Numbered from the stretch's first letter, positions 7,790 through 13,814 are shown. The stretch: DNA of 13,814 nt from Roseburia sp. (GCA_017621905.1 JAGASC010000114.1:1-13814), one strand, 5' to 3'. The notes: a model not told the origin generated them from the sequence alone. A program made the numbers and translations.

Positions 7790-9013
7790 TTATACCTTCT
7801 GATCGTCTCGAAATCCCCGCCTGTAATATTCATGAACCAGGCTTTGATATCCCCACTGCTTCATGGTTTCATATTTTATGCGATAATTTCCTTTATAATG
7901 TCTTCCGGTGACGCAGAACCGGATATATTCCTGCATATACCGGTCAATTTCCTTTAGAGACCGGTCTGTTGTCAGATTGGGAAAAAACCATCGATTCCAA
8001 CAAAAGTCATCCCCGTTTCCGGCTCCGAAAAATTTGGCATTCATGGCATGGATAAATCCAATCGCCGCCTTTTCCTCGGGAATTCCCTTTTTCTGCTGCC
8101 ATCTTCGAAGGCTGTGGGCTTTTCTCCTGATTTTGGCTTTGATCTTTTGCACTGTATTGGCAGAAAGATCCACTGTACTGCCCTGAAATGAAAAACCAAG
8201 GAATTCCACAGGCTCGTCAGGTGCATAAATATGAACCTTTTCCGGATTCATGGTAAGACCATGGGCACGAATCTGCTCCTCTAAAAGATGTTGGCAGACC
8301 TTCAGTTTTTCCGGATCAGCGGCAAAGATCAGAATATCATCGGAATACCGGAAGTAAGGAATCTGTTCCTGCAAAAAGAACTGATCCACATCCTTTAAAT
8401 ACACATTGGCAAAAAAGGGAGATAAAGGCATTCCGGCCATGGCACCGTGCTGGTCATGAATCATCCTACGATTTTCTATAACACGGTCCTCCAGCAGCAG
8501 TTTTTCAAAAAGCTGATAAAGAGATGCATCCTCCTGTCTGATAAAGGAAAGCTTCTCAAGCAGGAGGGTGACATCGATGGAATTAAAATAGTTGCTGATA
8601 TCTGCCTTCAGACAGTACATGGAAGCAAGCTCCGATTCGGATGTAAGCTTAAGAACAGCATCTCGAATCCCATAATGCCGGCGAAAGGCATAGCAATTGT
8701 CAGAAAATACAGAATCGTACCGGTACAGTTGAAAAGCAATAAATTTCAAAAAGATACCCTCGTCTCCTTCAAAGGTATAGACAGCCCGCTTTTTGGTGGT
8801 GCCTTCTTTGTTGACAATCTGTCTGACAGGCAGCGTGGAAGGAAACCGTTCCTCTTCCCATGCCCTGCAGAGAGGAAGATAAGCCTCCCGCTGTAGAAAA
8901 GTAAGGATTTCCTGCTGTTCCCTGACAGACAGATGCTGTTTTTCTGTTTTATATTCCAGGAAGGTCTGCCAGGCAGCAGGGTCCTTTGCGAACTGCAAAA
9001 TGGATTGTTTCAT
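7790..9013 (-). CDS. Stand-alone reverse transcriptase, group II-like, function unknown
   Basis: This is an RNA-templated DNA polymerase of 407 aa. Palm motifs are intact: LKADISNYFNSID (135-147, first catalytic Asp D138), HGAMAGMPLSPFFANVYL (189-206), FRYSDD (221-226, D225/D226, a YSDD variant of YADD) and EFLGFSF (270-276). A finger region with SDNCYAFRRHYG (104-115) resembles the NSYGFR block of group II intron RTs. A helical thumb-like segment follows, ending in WGYQSLVHEYYRRGF. There is no maturase X domain with HNH nuclease, no Cas1, and no fused effector domain. Position 4 reads GMPLSP rather than the DGR-type SQ, and the retron NAxxH/VTG pattern is not in the right place. The ATG is 10 nt after the hydrogenase-rubrerythrin stop and lacks a recognisable Shine-Dalgarno, which suggests translational coupling. 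I cannot assign it to a named RT class. Confidence 0.9.
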   Translation of the reverse strand: MKQSILQFAKDPAAWQTFLEYKTEKQHLSVREQQEILTFLQREAYLPLCRAWEEERFPSTLPVRQIVNKEGTTKKRAVYTFEGDEGIFLKFIAFQLYRYDSVFSDNCYAFRRHYGIRDAVLKLTSESELASMYCLKADISNYFNSIDVTLLLEKLSFIRQEDASLYQLFEKLLLEDRVIENRRMIHDQHGAMAGMPLSPFFANVYLKDVDQFFLQEQIPYFRYSDDILIFAADPEKLKVCQHLLEEQIRAHGLTMNPEKVHIYAPDEPVEFLGFSFQGSTVDLSANTVQKIKAKIRRKAHSLRRWQQKKGIPEEKAAIGFIHAMNAKFFGAGNGDDFCWNRWFFPNLTTDRSLKEIDRYMQEYIRFCVTGRHYKGNYRIKYETMKQWGYQSLVHEYYRRGFRDDQKV

Positions 9014-9023
9014 TGATTGTCTG

Positions 9024-11060
9024 TTAATAATTCTCTTTTCTCACTTCAAAGTAGGACTGTGGATGATTACAGATCGGACATACCTCCGGTGCCTCAAGCC
9101 CAACAACTACATGACCACAGTTACGGCATTCCCACATTGTTACGCCGCTCTTCTTAAACACTTCCATCGCTTCCACATTCTTAAGTAATGCACGATATCT
9201 TTCTTCATGAAGCTTTTCAATTGCTCCTACGCCTCTGAACTGTGCTGCTAATTCAGGGAATCCCTCTTCCTCTGCATCCTTAGCCATTCTCTCGTACATA
9301 TCCGTCCACTCAGCATTCTCTCCTTCTGCTGCATGCAACAGGTTTTCTGCGGTATCACCTAACTCACCAAGTGCTTTGAACCACAGCTTGGCATGCTCTT
9401 TTTCATTATCTGCTGTCTGCAAAAACAATGCTGCGATCTGCTCATATCCTGCTTTCTTTGCTACGGAAGCAAAGTATGTATACTTATTTCTGGCCTGTGA
9501 TTCACCTGCAAATGCTTCCCAAAGATTCTTCTCTGTCTTTGTTCCTGCATATTTGCTTTTTTGTGATACTTCTTCCTTCTTGAATGCTGATGCCGGCTGC
9601 TTACATATCGGACACTGCTCAGGTGGTTGCTCTCCTTCATGAACATATCCGCATACACTACAAACCCATTTACTCATTTCCTTATCTCCTTTTCTATTTA
9701 ATATTTCGCTTTTATCCTCATAGGAAGTATGTAACATTTTTTCAGCCAAATCGCTCAAAGGTTCTCCATAGAACTCTTCATATATTCTTATAATATCGGG
9801 ATTCTCATGACTCTTTCTTATGGTCATTGATGCATCCTTCTCATAAAGACTCTGAATCCTTGCTTTTCTGACCTCATCCTTGTCCTTCATCATATCCTTT
9901 GGCTGTCCGCCACCACCAATACATCCTCCGGGACAGGTCATGACCTCAACAAAATGATACTTCTTGTCTCCCTTCTTGATCTGATCAATTAATTTACCTG
10001 CATTGGCAGTTCCGTAAACAACGGCTACATTAACATCCAGATCACCTATTTTTAAGGTTGCTTCCTTAACCCCTTCATAACCTCTGACAGGTGTCAGATT
10101 CAGGAGCTGTTCCGGTGATTTTTCTTTTGTAATATATTCATATGCTGTTCTGACTGCTGCTTCCATAACACCACCGGTATTACCGAAAATAACAGCAGCT
10201 CCGGAAGCCTCTCCCATGAAATCATCATAATCACTATCTTCAAGGCCGGCAAAATCAATGCCTTCTTCCTTCGCCCATTTTGCCAATTCTCTTGTCGTGA
10301 TAACATAATCCATATCACGAATGCCGTCTATTCCCAGATACTTCGATGCAGCATTCATTTCCTGCCTGCGAATTTCAAACTTCTTGGCAGTACATGGTGT
10401 AAGTGCTACATTCACAATGTTCTTTGGCTGAAGTCCCTTCTTTCTTGCAAAAAATGTCTTAATTGTTGGTCCCTGCATTCCGATGGGACTCTTTGCTGTC
10501 GAAAGATTGGGAATCATCTCCGGATAATATGTCTCCACATATTTTATCCAGGCGGGACAACAGCTGGTAAACTGCGGCAACGGTGCAGTATTTTTTGTAA
10601 TTCGCTCAATTAACTCGCTTGCTTCCTCAGTAATTGTTAAATCTGCTGCAAAATTTGTATCAAGGACAAAGTTAACTCCAAGCTTTCTTAACAAAGCCAC
10701 CATTTTCCCCTGTACAAAGCTGCCATCCGGCATACCGAACTCTTCGCCAAGTGCTGCTCTTACAGAAGGTGATGTGCTGACGATTACAACCTTCTCAGGA
10801 TCTTTAATTGCTGCTTTTACATTAAGATATTCATACTTTTCAGTAATGCTGTCTACCGGACACGCATTAGCACACTGTCCGCAATTGATACAAACTGCCT
10901 CACCGCAGGTCTGTTCCAATGTGTATGTCCCATGCACGCCGATCTGATTGGTACATACCTCCTTGCACATTCCGCACTTAATACACTTTTCTTCCAACCG
11001 CATAATACTTGGATTATTTTCCTCGATTGGGACACGAACGTTTAATGGTAAATGATTCAA
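9024..11060 (-). CDS. [FeFe]-hydrogenase fused to a rubrerythrin
   Basis: This 678-aa fusion combines H2 chemistry with peroxide reduction. Residues 1-70 hold two [4Fe-4S] sites (C26/29/32/36 and C57/60/63/67). Residues 90-440 are the H-cluster domain, with TSCCPAW (C167, C168), TPCTAKKFE (C223) and TCPGGCIGGGGQP (C376, C380). Residues 462-678 are a rubrerythrin: rubredoxin-like CxxC pairs at 467/470 and 483/486, a ferritin-like di-iron domain (E520, E553/H556, the E588-E598 region, E614/H618), and a second rubredoxin-like site at 645/648/661/664. The start is TTG at 11060, immediately after the perR stop, with AGGAGG eight bases upstream. The two halves could couple electrons from H2 or ferredoxin to H2O2 reduction; this is inference. 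The linker contains an intact internal ribosome site and ATG (9677), so free 217-aa rubrerythrin is also likely made. There is no signal peptide, so it is cytoplasmic. Confidence 0.93.
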   Translation of the reverse strand: MNHLPLNVRVPIEENNPSIMRLEEKCIKCGMCKEVCTNQIGVHGTYTLEQTCGEAVCINCGQCANACPVDSITEKYEYLNVKAAIKDPEKVVIVSTSPSVRAALGEEFGMPDGSFVQGKMVALLRKLGVNFVLDTNFAADLTITEEASELIERITKNTAPLPQFTSCCPAWIKYVETYYPEMIPNLSTAKSPIGMQGPTIKTFFARKKGLQPKNIVNVALTPCTAKKFEIRRQEMNAASKYLGIDGIRDMDYVITTRELAKWAKEEGIDFAGLEDSDYDDFMGEASGAAVIFGNTGGVMEAAVRTAYEYITKEKSPEQLLNLTPVRGYEGVKEATLKIGDLDVNVAVVYGTANAGKLIDQIKKGDKKYHFVEVMTCPGGCIGGGGQPKDMMKDKDEVRKARIQSLYEKDASMTIRKSHENPDIIRIYEEFYGEPLSDLAEKMLHTSYEDKSEILNRKGDKEMSKWVCSVCGYVHEGEQPPEQCPICKQPASAFKKEEVSQKSKYAGTKTEKNLWEAFAGESQARNKYTYFASVAKKAGYEQIAALFLQTADNEKEHAKLWFKALGELGDTAENLLHAAEGENAEWTDMYERMAKDAEEEGFPELAAQFRGVGAIEKLHEERYRALLKNVEAMEVFKKSGVTMWECRNCGHVVVGLEAPEVCPICNHPQSYFEVRKENY
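9675..9690 (-). promoter_or_regulatory. Internal Shine-Dalgarno and start codon for free rubrerythrin
   Basis: Within the fusion linker the minus strand reads AGGAG (9690-9686), eight bases, then ATG (9677-9675). The encoded product begins MSKWVCSVCGY, the normal N-terminus of an N-rubredoxin rubrerythrin. The ribosome site itself is translated as part of the linker (RKGDKE). Both other reading frames stop just upstream (TAA at 9700-9698, TAG at 9696-9694). Confidence 0.7.
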
Positions 11061-11432
11061 TTAACCTTCCTCCTTTTGTTTTTTACATTTTGGACAAATA
11101 TAGGATATTCTTAAATCATATCCGGAAATTTGTTCCCCCAACTCTCTCTCAATGCTGCTTGTCAGATTAGAAAAGTCAAAATCGGCAATCCTTCCACAGA
11201 CGATACAAACCAGATGGTCATGTCTTATTTTCTTATCAAATCTGTCCGGTTGTCCGGGGATACTAAGCCTGTTAATCTCTCCATTCTCATATAATCTGTT
11301 CAGATTATTATAGACAGTCGCAAGAACTACCTTGGGCTCTTCTTCCTTCAGCCTTAAGAAAATCTCTTCGGATGTAAGATGATCATGTGAATTATTAATG
11401 ATATTTAATATCTTTGCCTCATATCTGGTCAT
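11061..11432 (-). CDS. perR: PerR-type peroxide-sensing repressor of the Fur family
   Basis: This is a metal-dependent repressor that is inactivated when peroxide oxidises metal-bound histidine. The 123-aa protein has a winged helix (about 1-55, recognition region VVLATVYNNLNRL) and a dimerisation domain. The structural zinc site is C76/C79 and C113/C116. Residues matching the B. subtilis regulatory site are all present: H18 (HLTSEEIF), D66, H71, H73 and D84. Asp rather than Glu at the last position favours PerR over Fur. It is shorter than B. subtilis PerR by roughly 18 N-terminal residues, yet AAGGAGG sits directly before this ATG, so the short form appears genuine. It heads the operon, and its promoter contains a PerR box, implying autoregulation and peroxide induction of the hydrogenase-rubrerythrin and the genes behind it. 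Confidence 0.9.
   Translation of the reverse strand: MTRYEAKILNIINNSHDHLTSEEIFLRLKEEEPKVVLATVYNNLNRLYENGEINRLSIPGQPDRFDKKIRHDHLVCIVCGRIADFDFSNLTSSIERELGEQISGYDLRISYICPKCKKQKEEG
11069..11074 (-). promoter_or_regulatory. Shine-Dalgarno that decides the TTG start of the hydrogenase
   Basis: AGGAGG lies inside the last codons of perR, eight bases before TTG at 11060. The perR stop (11063-11061) directly abuts this TTG. The site, together with the NHLPLNVRVP N-terminus preceding the first ferredoxin site, supports a non-ATG start and translational coupling. Confidence 0.75.
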
Positions 11433-11445
11433 TTACAACCTCCTT

Positions 11446-11482
11446 TTATAATTATTCTAATTCTAAATATTGAATATGTCAA
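11446..11482 (-). promoter_or_regulatory. perR promoter with overlapping PerR box
   Basis: On the minus strand, TTGACA (11482-11477), a 17-bp spacer and TAGAAT (11459-11454) form a near-consensus sigma-A promoter. The 15-bp segment 11460-11446 reads TTAGAATAATTATAA and matches the PerR box TTATAATNATTATAA at 13 of 14 defined positions. It contains the whole -10 box, so bound PerR would block polymerase. The leader to the ATG is only about 15 nt. Confidence 0.8.
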
Positions 11483-11506
11483 TCAAGCAAAATGATGAAT
11501 TTAAAT

Positions 11507-11651
11507 AAAAAAGAAAGAGAAACAGCTTTGAAGCAATAAAGCCGTGCTTATTGCCACTGGACTGAACATATCCGGACTGCCCGTAAAATCTGTAAAGGGG
11601 ATATGCTTTGTCCGTCACGGGCGCAATAAAAATTGCATTTCTCTTTCTTTT
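11507..11651 (-). ncRNA. Candidate structured RNA or long terminator element between 14-bp inverted repeats
   Basis: A perfect 14-bp inverted repeat (11509-11522 and 11638-11651) encloses 115 nt with further pairing. A hairpin lies at 11533-11554 (7-bp stem) and another at 11623-11636 (5-bp stem, AAAA loop). Two interleaved complementary pairs, 11567-11573 with 11599-11605 (7 bp) and 11579-11584 with 11617-11622 (6 bp), have the order of an H-type pseudoknot. On the minus strand the element begins 27 nt after the stop of the 146-aa gene and ends in TTTTTT (11512-11507), just before the perR promoter. It may therefore be a 3'-UTR structure and terminator. I do not recognise an Rfam family, and the strand is not certain. 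Confidence 0.4.
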
Positions 11652-11678
11652 CTGCAATATGTAGTTACAAATAAGTTC

Positions 11679-12119
11679 CTATCCCAAAATGGTAGAACGC
11701 AGCCGGTTGGCAACGTAATCTTCACGGTTGGGAAGGTAATACATGAAATTCATATAAGGAATTCCCTGTGTCTGACAGGCCGCCTGTGCTTTACGGATTC
11801 TGGCAAGACGATAATCATTGCTCTGAATCAGAATCATGATCATTGCCTTGGGCTGACCGTTCCGGAACAGACCATAAGAATAATTTTCAGCTCCGGCTTC
11901 TGCATTCAGCTGACTGGCCGGTACATTTTTTCTAACCTCATATTCCGGAAATAATTCTTCAAAATTTTTCTCTAAAAGGCTACGGAGTGCCGCTTCATTA
12001 TAAGCGATGGATTTTCCTATTTCCCTGTGGACACGAAAAGCAGAACCGCTGCTCTGTGACGCTGTGGTACTTAAACCTTTTTTTGCTTCCCGGTTCAGCA
12101 AATTTCTTAAAAAACCCAT
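11679..12119 (-). CDS. Hypothetical protein, possible degenerate nuclease-like fold
   Basis: This gene encodes 146 aa from the ATG at 12119. An upstream in-frame ATG at 12179 is rejected because it precedes the predicted transcription start and lacks a ribosome site; the chosen ATG has AAGGA nine bases upstream. Residues 1-35 are basic and Ser-rich. The rest has an alpha/beta pattern: a helix (AALRSLLEKNFEELF), then strands with YSYGLFRNGQPKAMIMI, an Arg-rich helix (YRLARIRKAQAACQ) and GIPYMNFMYYLPN. This order recalls the strand-strand-helix-strand core of PD-(D/E)XK proteins such as DUF2726, but the catalytic D/ExK is not evident. I give this only as a fold suggestion. It has its own promoter, 90 bp after the ThrE gene, and is not obviously tied to either neighbour. 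Confidence 0.7.
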   Translation of the reverse strand: MGFLRNLLNREAKKGLSTTASQSSGSAFRVHREIGKSIAYNEAALRSLLEKNFEELFPEYEVRKNVPASQLNAEAGAENYSYGLFRNGQPKAMIMILIQSNDYRLARIRKAQAACQTQGIPYMNFMYYLPNREDYVANRLRSTILG

Positions 12120-12141
12120 AACTCCAAGTCCTTTCTGTAAA

Positions 12142-12156
12142 ACAACTGTTGTACAA
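12142..12156. promoter_or_regulatory. Overlapping palindromes in the leader of the 146-aa gene
   Basis: ACAACTGTTGT (12142-12152) is an odd-centred perfect palindrome, and TTGTACAA (12149-12156) overlaps it. They lie between the predicted transcription start (about 12163) and the ribosome site, where a repressor could block elongation. No known operator consensus was matched. Confidence 0.3.
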
Positions 12157-12169
12157 TTTAATATGATAT

Positions 12170-12198
12170 ATGATAGCATATTACCCTGTCATTATCAA
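12170..12198 (-). promoter_or_regulatory. Sigma-A-type promoter for the 146-aa gene
   Basis: On the minus strand TTGATA (12198-12193) and TATCAT (12175-12170) are separated by 17 bp, each matching five of six consensus bases, and TGC before the -10 makes it extended. It lies between the ThrE stop and the 146-aa gene. Confidence 0.7.
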
Positions 12199-12209
12199 GA
12201 ATAGCAAAG

Positions 12210-13463
12210 TCAGTTTCTAAACTCCAAGCAGGCTTTTTTGATCGTTTTTTCAATTTCTACAACAGCCGCCAGCCCCAACGCAATTCCCACCGCATATAAA
12301 ACCAGTAACACAATATTATTCGTGAATTGATTCCAGTCTGATGAAATCACAGCCATGGCGGAATAATACAGATTTCCACCCGGGATCAGCGGAACACAGG
12401 CCGGGATAAACAGAATCGTGGTGGGTACCTTTAAAATATAAGCAAATATCTCTCCATAAATCCCAACAATAAAAGCTGCCACAAAAACGGACGCAAAAAT
12501 ATGAGCTCCGCAATACTGCATCAGAAGAAATACTGCCCAGCAAATAAAACCACCTACCGTGGAAACCAGAATATTTTTCTTTCTCAAATTAAAGATAATA
12601 CAAAAGCCCAGCGTTCCCAAAGCTGCTGCCAATAATTGTATAATACGGTCAAAGGTATCATAGGTTACTGCAGTATCTGCAATATTGCCCCTGATCACCA
12701 TAAGGGACAACATAAATCCCGCCGCAATACCAAATGCCTGCATCAGACTATCCATCAGCTTCTCAAAGCTTGATATGATATCTCCGCTCAAAATATATCG
12801 TATGGAATTCGTAATGGCAATTCCCGGAATCAGCACCATGATATCACCAATCAGTATCTGATTCACATGAAGTCCCGGTACAAACAGGTTTATTACATTC
12901 ACACAAATACCGGTAAGAAAAGAACAGACCACATTACAAAACAATTCTGTAGTACAAAACGGCCATACCCATCGTTGCATAATACAGATTATCAGCACCC
13001 CAATTCCTGCAATAAACGCATCCTTCCAGTTTCCACCGAAAAACACGGTAAACATCGTTGCTGCAATCAGCTGTCCTATGTACAGCCGTATGGGCTTTGG
13101 TTTTTCGGCCAGAATAGCGAGTACTTTCTCCCTAAGCTCAGATACTTCAATCGGCTCTAAAGAACAATCTCTGCACAGCTGATTGAGTTTTTCCATTTTT
13201 ATGCAATTAATCGTTCCACGCTTTGTAATTCTTCTATTCTGCGTTACCGAATAGTTATCATCAAACTCTACGGTAATCAGTATACTTGATGTTATGGCAT
13301 ACACACTGACATGAACTGCACCATAGGCCTTTCCCAATCGATGAAGACTGTCCTCAATACGGGAGATTTCCCCTCCCGTCTGATACATTGCTTCCCCAAT
13401 ATTTAATAATTGTCTTACAAAAATATCCGCCTTCTGTTTATTGGTTATATAGTTCTTTTGCAT
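12210..13463 (-). CDS. ThrE-family threonine/serine exporter, fused two-domain form
   Basis: This is a membrane exporter of small hydroxy amino acids, by family. I start it at ATG 13463 (417 aa), which has GGAG six bases upstream; an ATG four codons earlier has no ribosome site. Residues 1-120 are a soluble domain with the family signature YQTGGEISRIEDSLHRL. They are followed by about ten hydrophobic helices in two blocks: a ThrE (DUF1212) half and a ThrE_2 (DUF3815) half containing the VPLIPGGNLYYSAM motif (vPG..LY). Many Firmicutes carry the two halves as separate adjacent genes; here they are one chain. It sits downstream of the HepT-like gene after 101 bp with no clear promoter or T-box seen. 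Substrate is by family analogy only. Confidence 0.88.
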   Translation of the reverse strand: MQKNYITNKQKADIFVRQLLNIGEAMYQTGGEISRIEDSLHRLGKAYGAVHVSVYAITSSILITVEFDDNYSVTQNRRITKRGTINCIKMEKLNQLCRDCSLEPIEVSELREKVLAILAEKPKPIRLYIGQLIAATMFTVFFGGNWKDAFIAGIGVLIICIMQRWVWPFCTTELFCNVVCSFLTGICVNVINLFVPGLHVNQILIGDIMVLIPGIAITNSIRYILSGDIISSFEKLMDSLMQAFGIAAGFMLSLMVIRGNIADTAVTYDTFDRIIQLLAAALGTLGFCIIFNLRKKNILVSTVGGFICWAVFLLMQYCGAHIFASVFVAAFIVGIYGEIFAYILKVPTTILFIPACVPLIPGGNLYYSAMAVISSDWNQFTNNIVLLVLYAVGIALGLAAVVEIEKTIKKACLEFRN

Positions 13464-13564
13464 ACTAATCTCCATTCTGCAGACGCTTTGCGTTGAAGGA
13501 ATCCTTATAAACCATAAAAAATATCCTCGCCTTTTCGCTTTTGTAACAGCAAAAAACTTTAATC

Positions 13565-13814
13565 CTAAATCATCGCCAACAACTCCGGAATATCATTTTT
13601 TAATGTTTCAAAAACAACACTTAAATCCACATTACCATAATCATGTACAATACGATTTCGCAAACCATACATTGCATTCCATGGAATATTGTTATGGTTC
13701 TGCTTGTAATGATCCGTTAACTTTTTTGCATTCTCCGAAAGTTGTACCATACGAAACATCATAGAATCCAATAATATTTCATTTTCATTCAGTTCTTCTA
13801 TATCCACATTCTTC
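13565..13814 (-). CDS. HepT/DUF86-type protein, N-terminus beyond the window
   Basis: This is the C-terminal 83 residues of a helical protein, open to the right edge (the frame continues through KNVDIEEL at 13813 onward). The signature RNRIVHDYG supplies the R-x4-H-x-Y motif of HepT proteins, and FRMVQLSENAKKLTDHY matches the preceding family helix. Full-length relatives are about 110-140 aa, so roughly 30-50 residues are missing. HepT is usually the toxin partner of an MntA-type minimal nucleotidyltransferase that AMPylates the motif tyrosine. The partner gene, if present, should lie just outside the window on the same strand. The stop is TAG at 13567-13565. A GTG at 13807 is not taken as the start, because the family sequence continues upstream of it. 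Confidence 0.82.
   Translation of the reverse strand, partial: KNVDIEELNENEILLDSMMFRMVQLSENAKKLTDHYKQNHNNIPWNAMYGLRNRIVHDYGNVDLSVVFETLKNDIPELLAMI

Noticed and set aside
7789..7794. TATAAT just before the small membrane protein as a promoter
   Set aside because: No acceptable -35 lies 16-18 bp upstream, and transcription would start almost at the ribosome site. Operon read-through from the RT is simpler.
7790..9013. Diversity-generating retroelement or retron
   Set aside because: Motif 4 is GMPLSP, not the DGR SQ form. No template/variable repeat pair was seen. A VTG tripeptide at 368-370 is far from the retron position, and there is no msr/msd-like space upstream (only 10 nt).
11552..11573. 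Cobalamin riboswitch suggested by GCCACTG
   Set aside because: No B12 box or other conserved core elements are present, and the element is not in front of a B12-related gene.
11463..11657. 64-codon minus-strand frame across the structured element
   Set aside because: There is no ribosome site, the composition does not look coding, and it overlaps the perR -35 region. The pairing segments explain this stretch better.
12120..12179. Longer N-terminus for the 146-aa protein from ATG 12179
   Set aside because: That ATG lies upstream of the predicted -10/transcription start and has no Shine-Dalgarno.

Overview
The window looks like the chromosome of a strictly anaerobic, fibre-degrading Firmicute, most likely a Lachnospiraceae relative (Butyrivibrio/Roseburia/Blautia-like). 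The pointers are moderate-to-low GC, strong AGGAGG ribosome sites, Bacillus-type -35/-10 promoters, an [FeFe]-hydrogenase, a rubrerythrin, a PerR regulator, and secreted or intracellular plant-glycan hydrolases. Genus assignment is inference. No mobile element, tRNA, rRNA or CRISPR array was seen.

Region 1 (about 1-7300) is a hemicellulose locus. A divergent promoter region (5488-5719) drives a GH5 endoglucanase lipoprotein and a GH31 alpha-xylosidase leftward, followed by a four-helix membrane protein of unknown role, and drives a GH43 exo-enzyme rightward. GH5 + GH31 + GH43 is the enzyme set expected for (arabino)xyloglucan: surface backbone cleavage, then intracellular removal of alpha-xylose and of beta-xylose or alpha-arabinose caps. 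The GH5 promoter carries an inverted repeat overlapping its -10 box.

Region 2 (7253-11482) is the most unusual part. It is one tightly packed leftward unit: perR, an [FeFe]-hydrogenase fused in frame to a rubrerythrin, a stand-alone reverse transcriptase (RT), and a small polytopic membrane protein. A consensus-like promoter lies in front of perR, and its -10 box sits inside a near-perfect PerR box. The hydrogenase follows perR with no spacer and uses a TTG start. The RT follows the fusion by 10 nt and the membrane protein follows the RT by 21 nt. The fusion joint still contains a complete Shine-Dalgarno and ATG for a free rubrerythrin, so two products (full fusion and free rubrerythrin) may be made. 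An RT inside a peroxide-stress, electron-disposal operon is the best candidate here for an undescribed system. Its function cannot be deduced from sequence alone.

Region 3 (11483-13814) holds a 145-nt structured element bounded by a 14-bp perfect inverted repeat, a 146-aa protein with a possible degenerate nuclease-like fold, a ThrE-family amino-acid exporter with both halves fused, and, cut by the right edge, a HepT/DUF86-type protein whose nucleotidyltransferase partner would lie outside the window.
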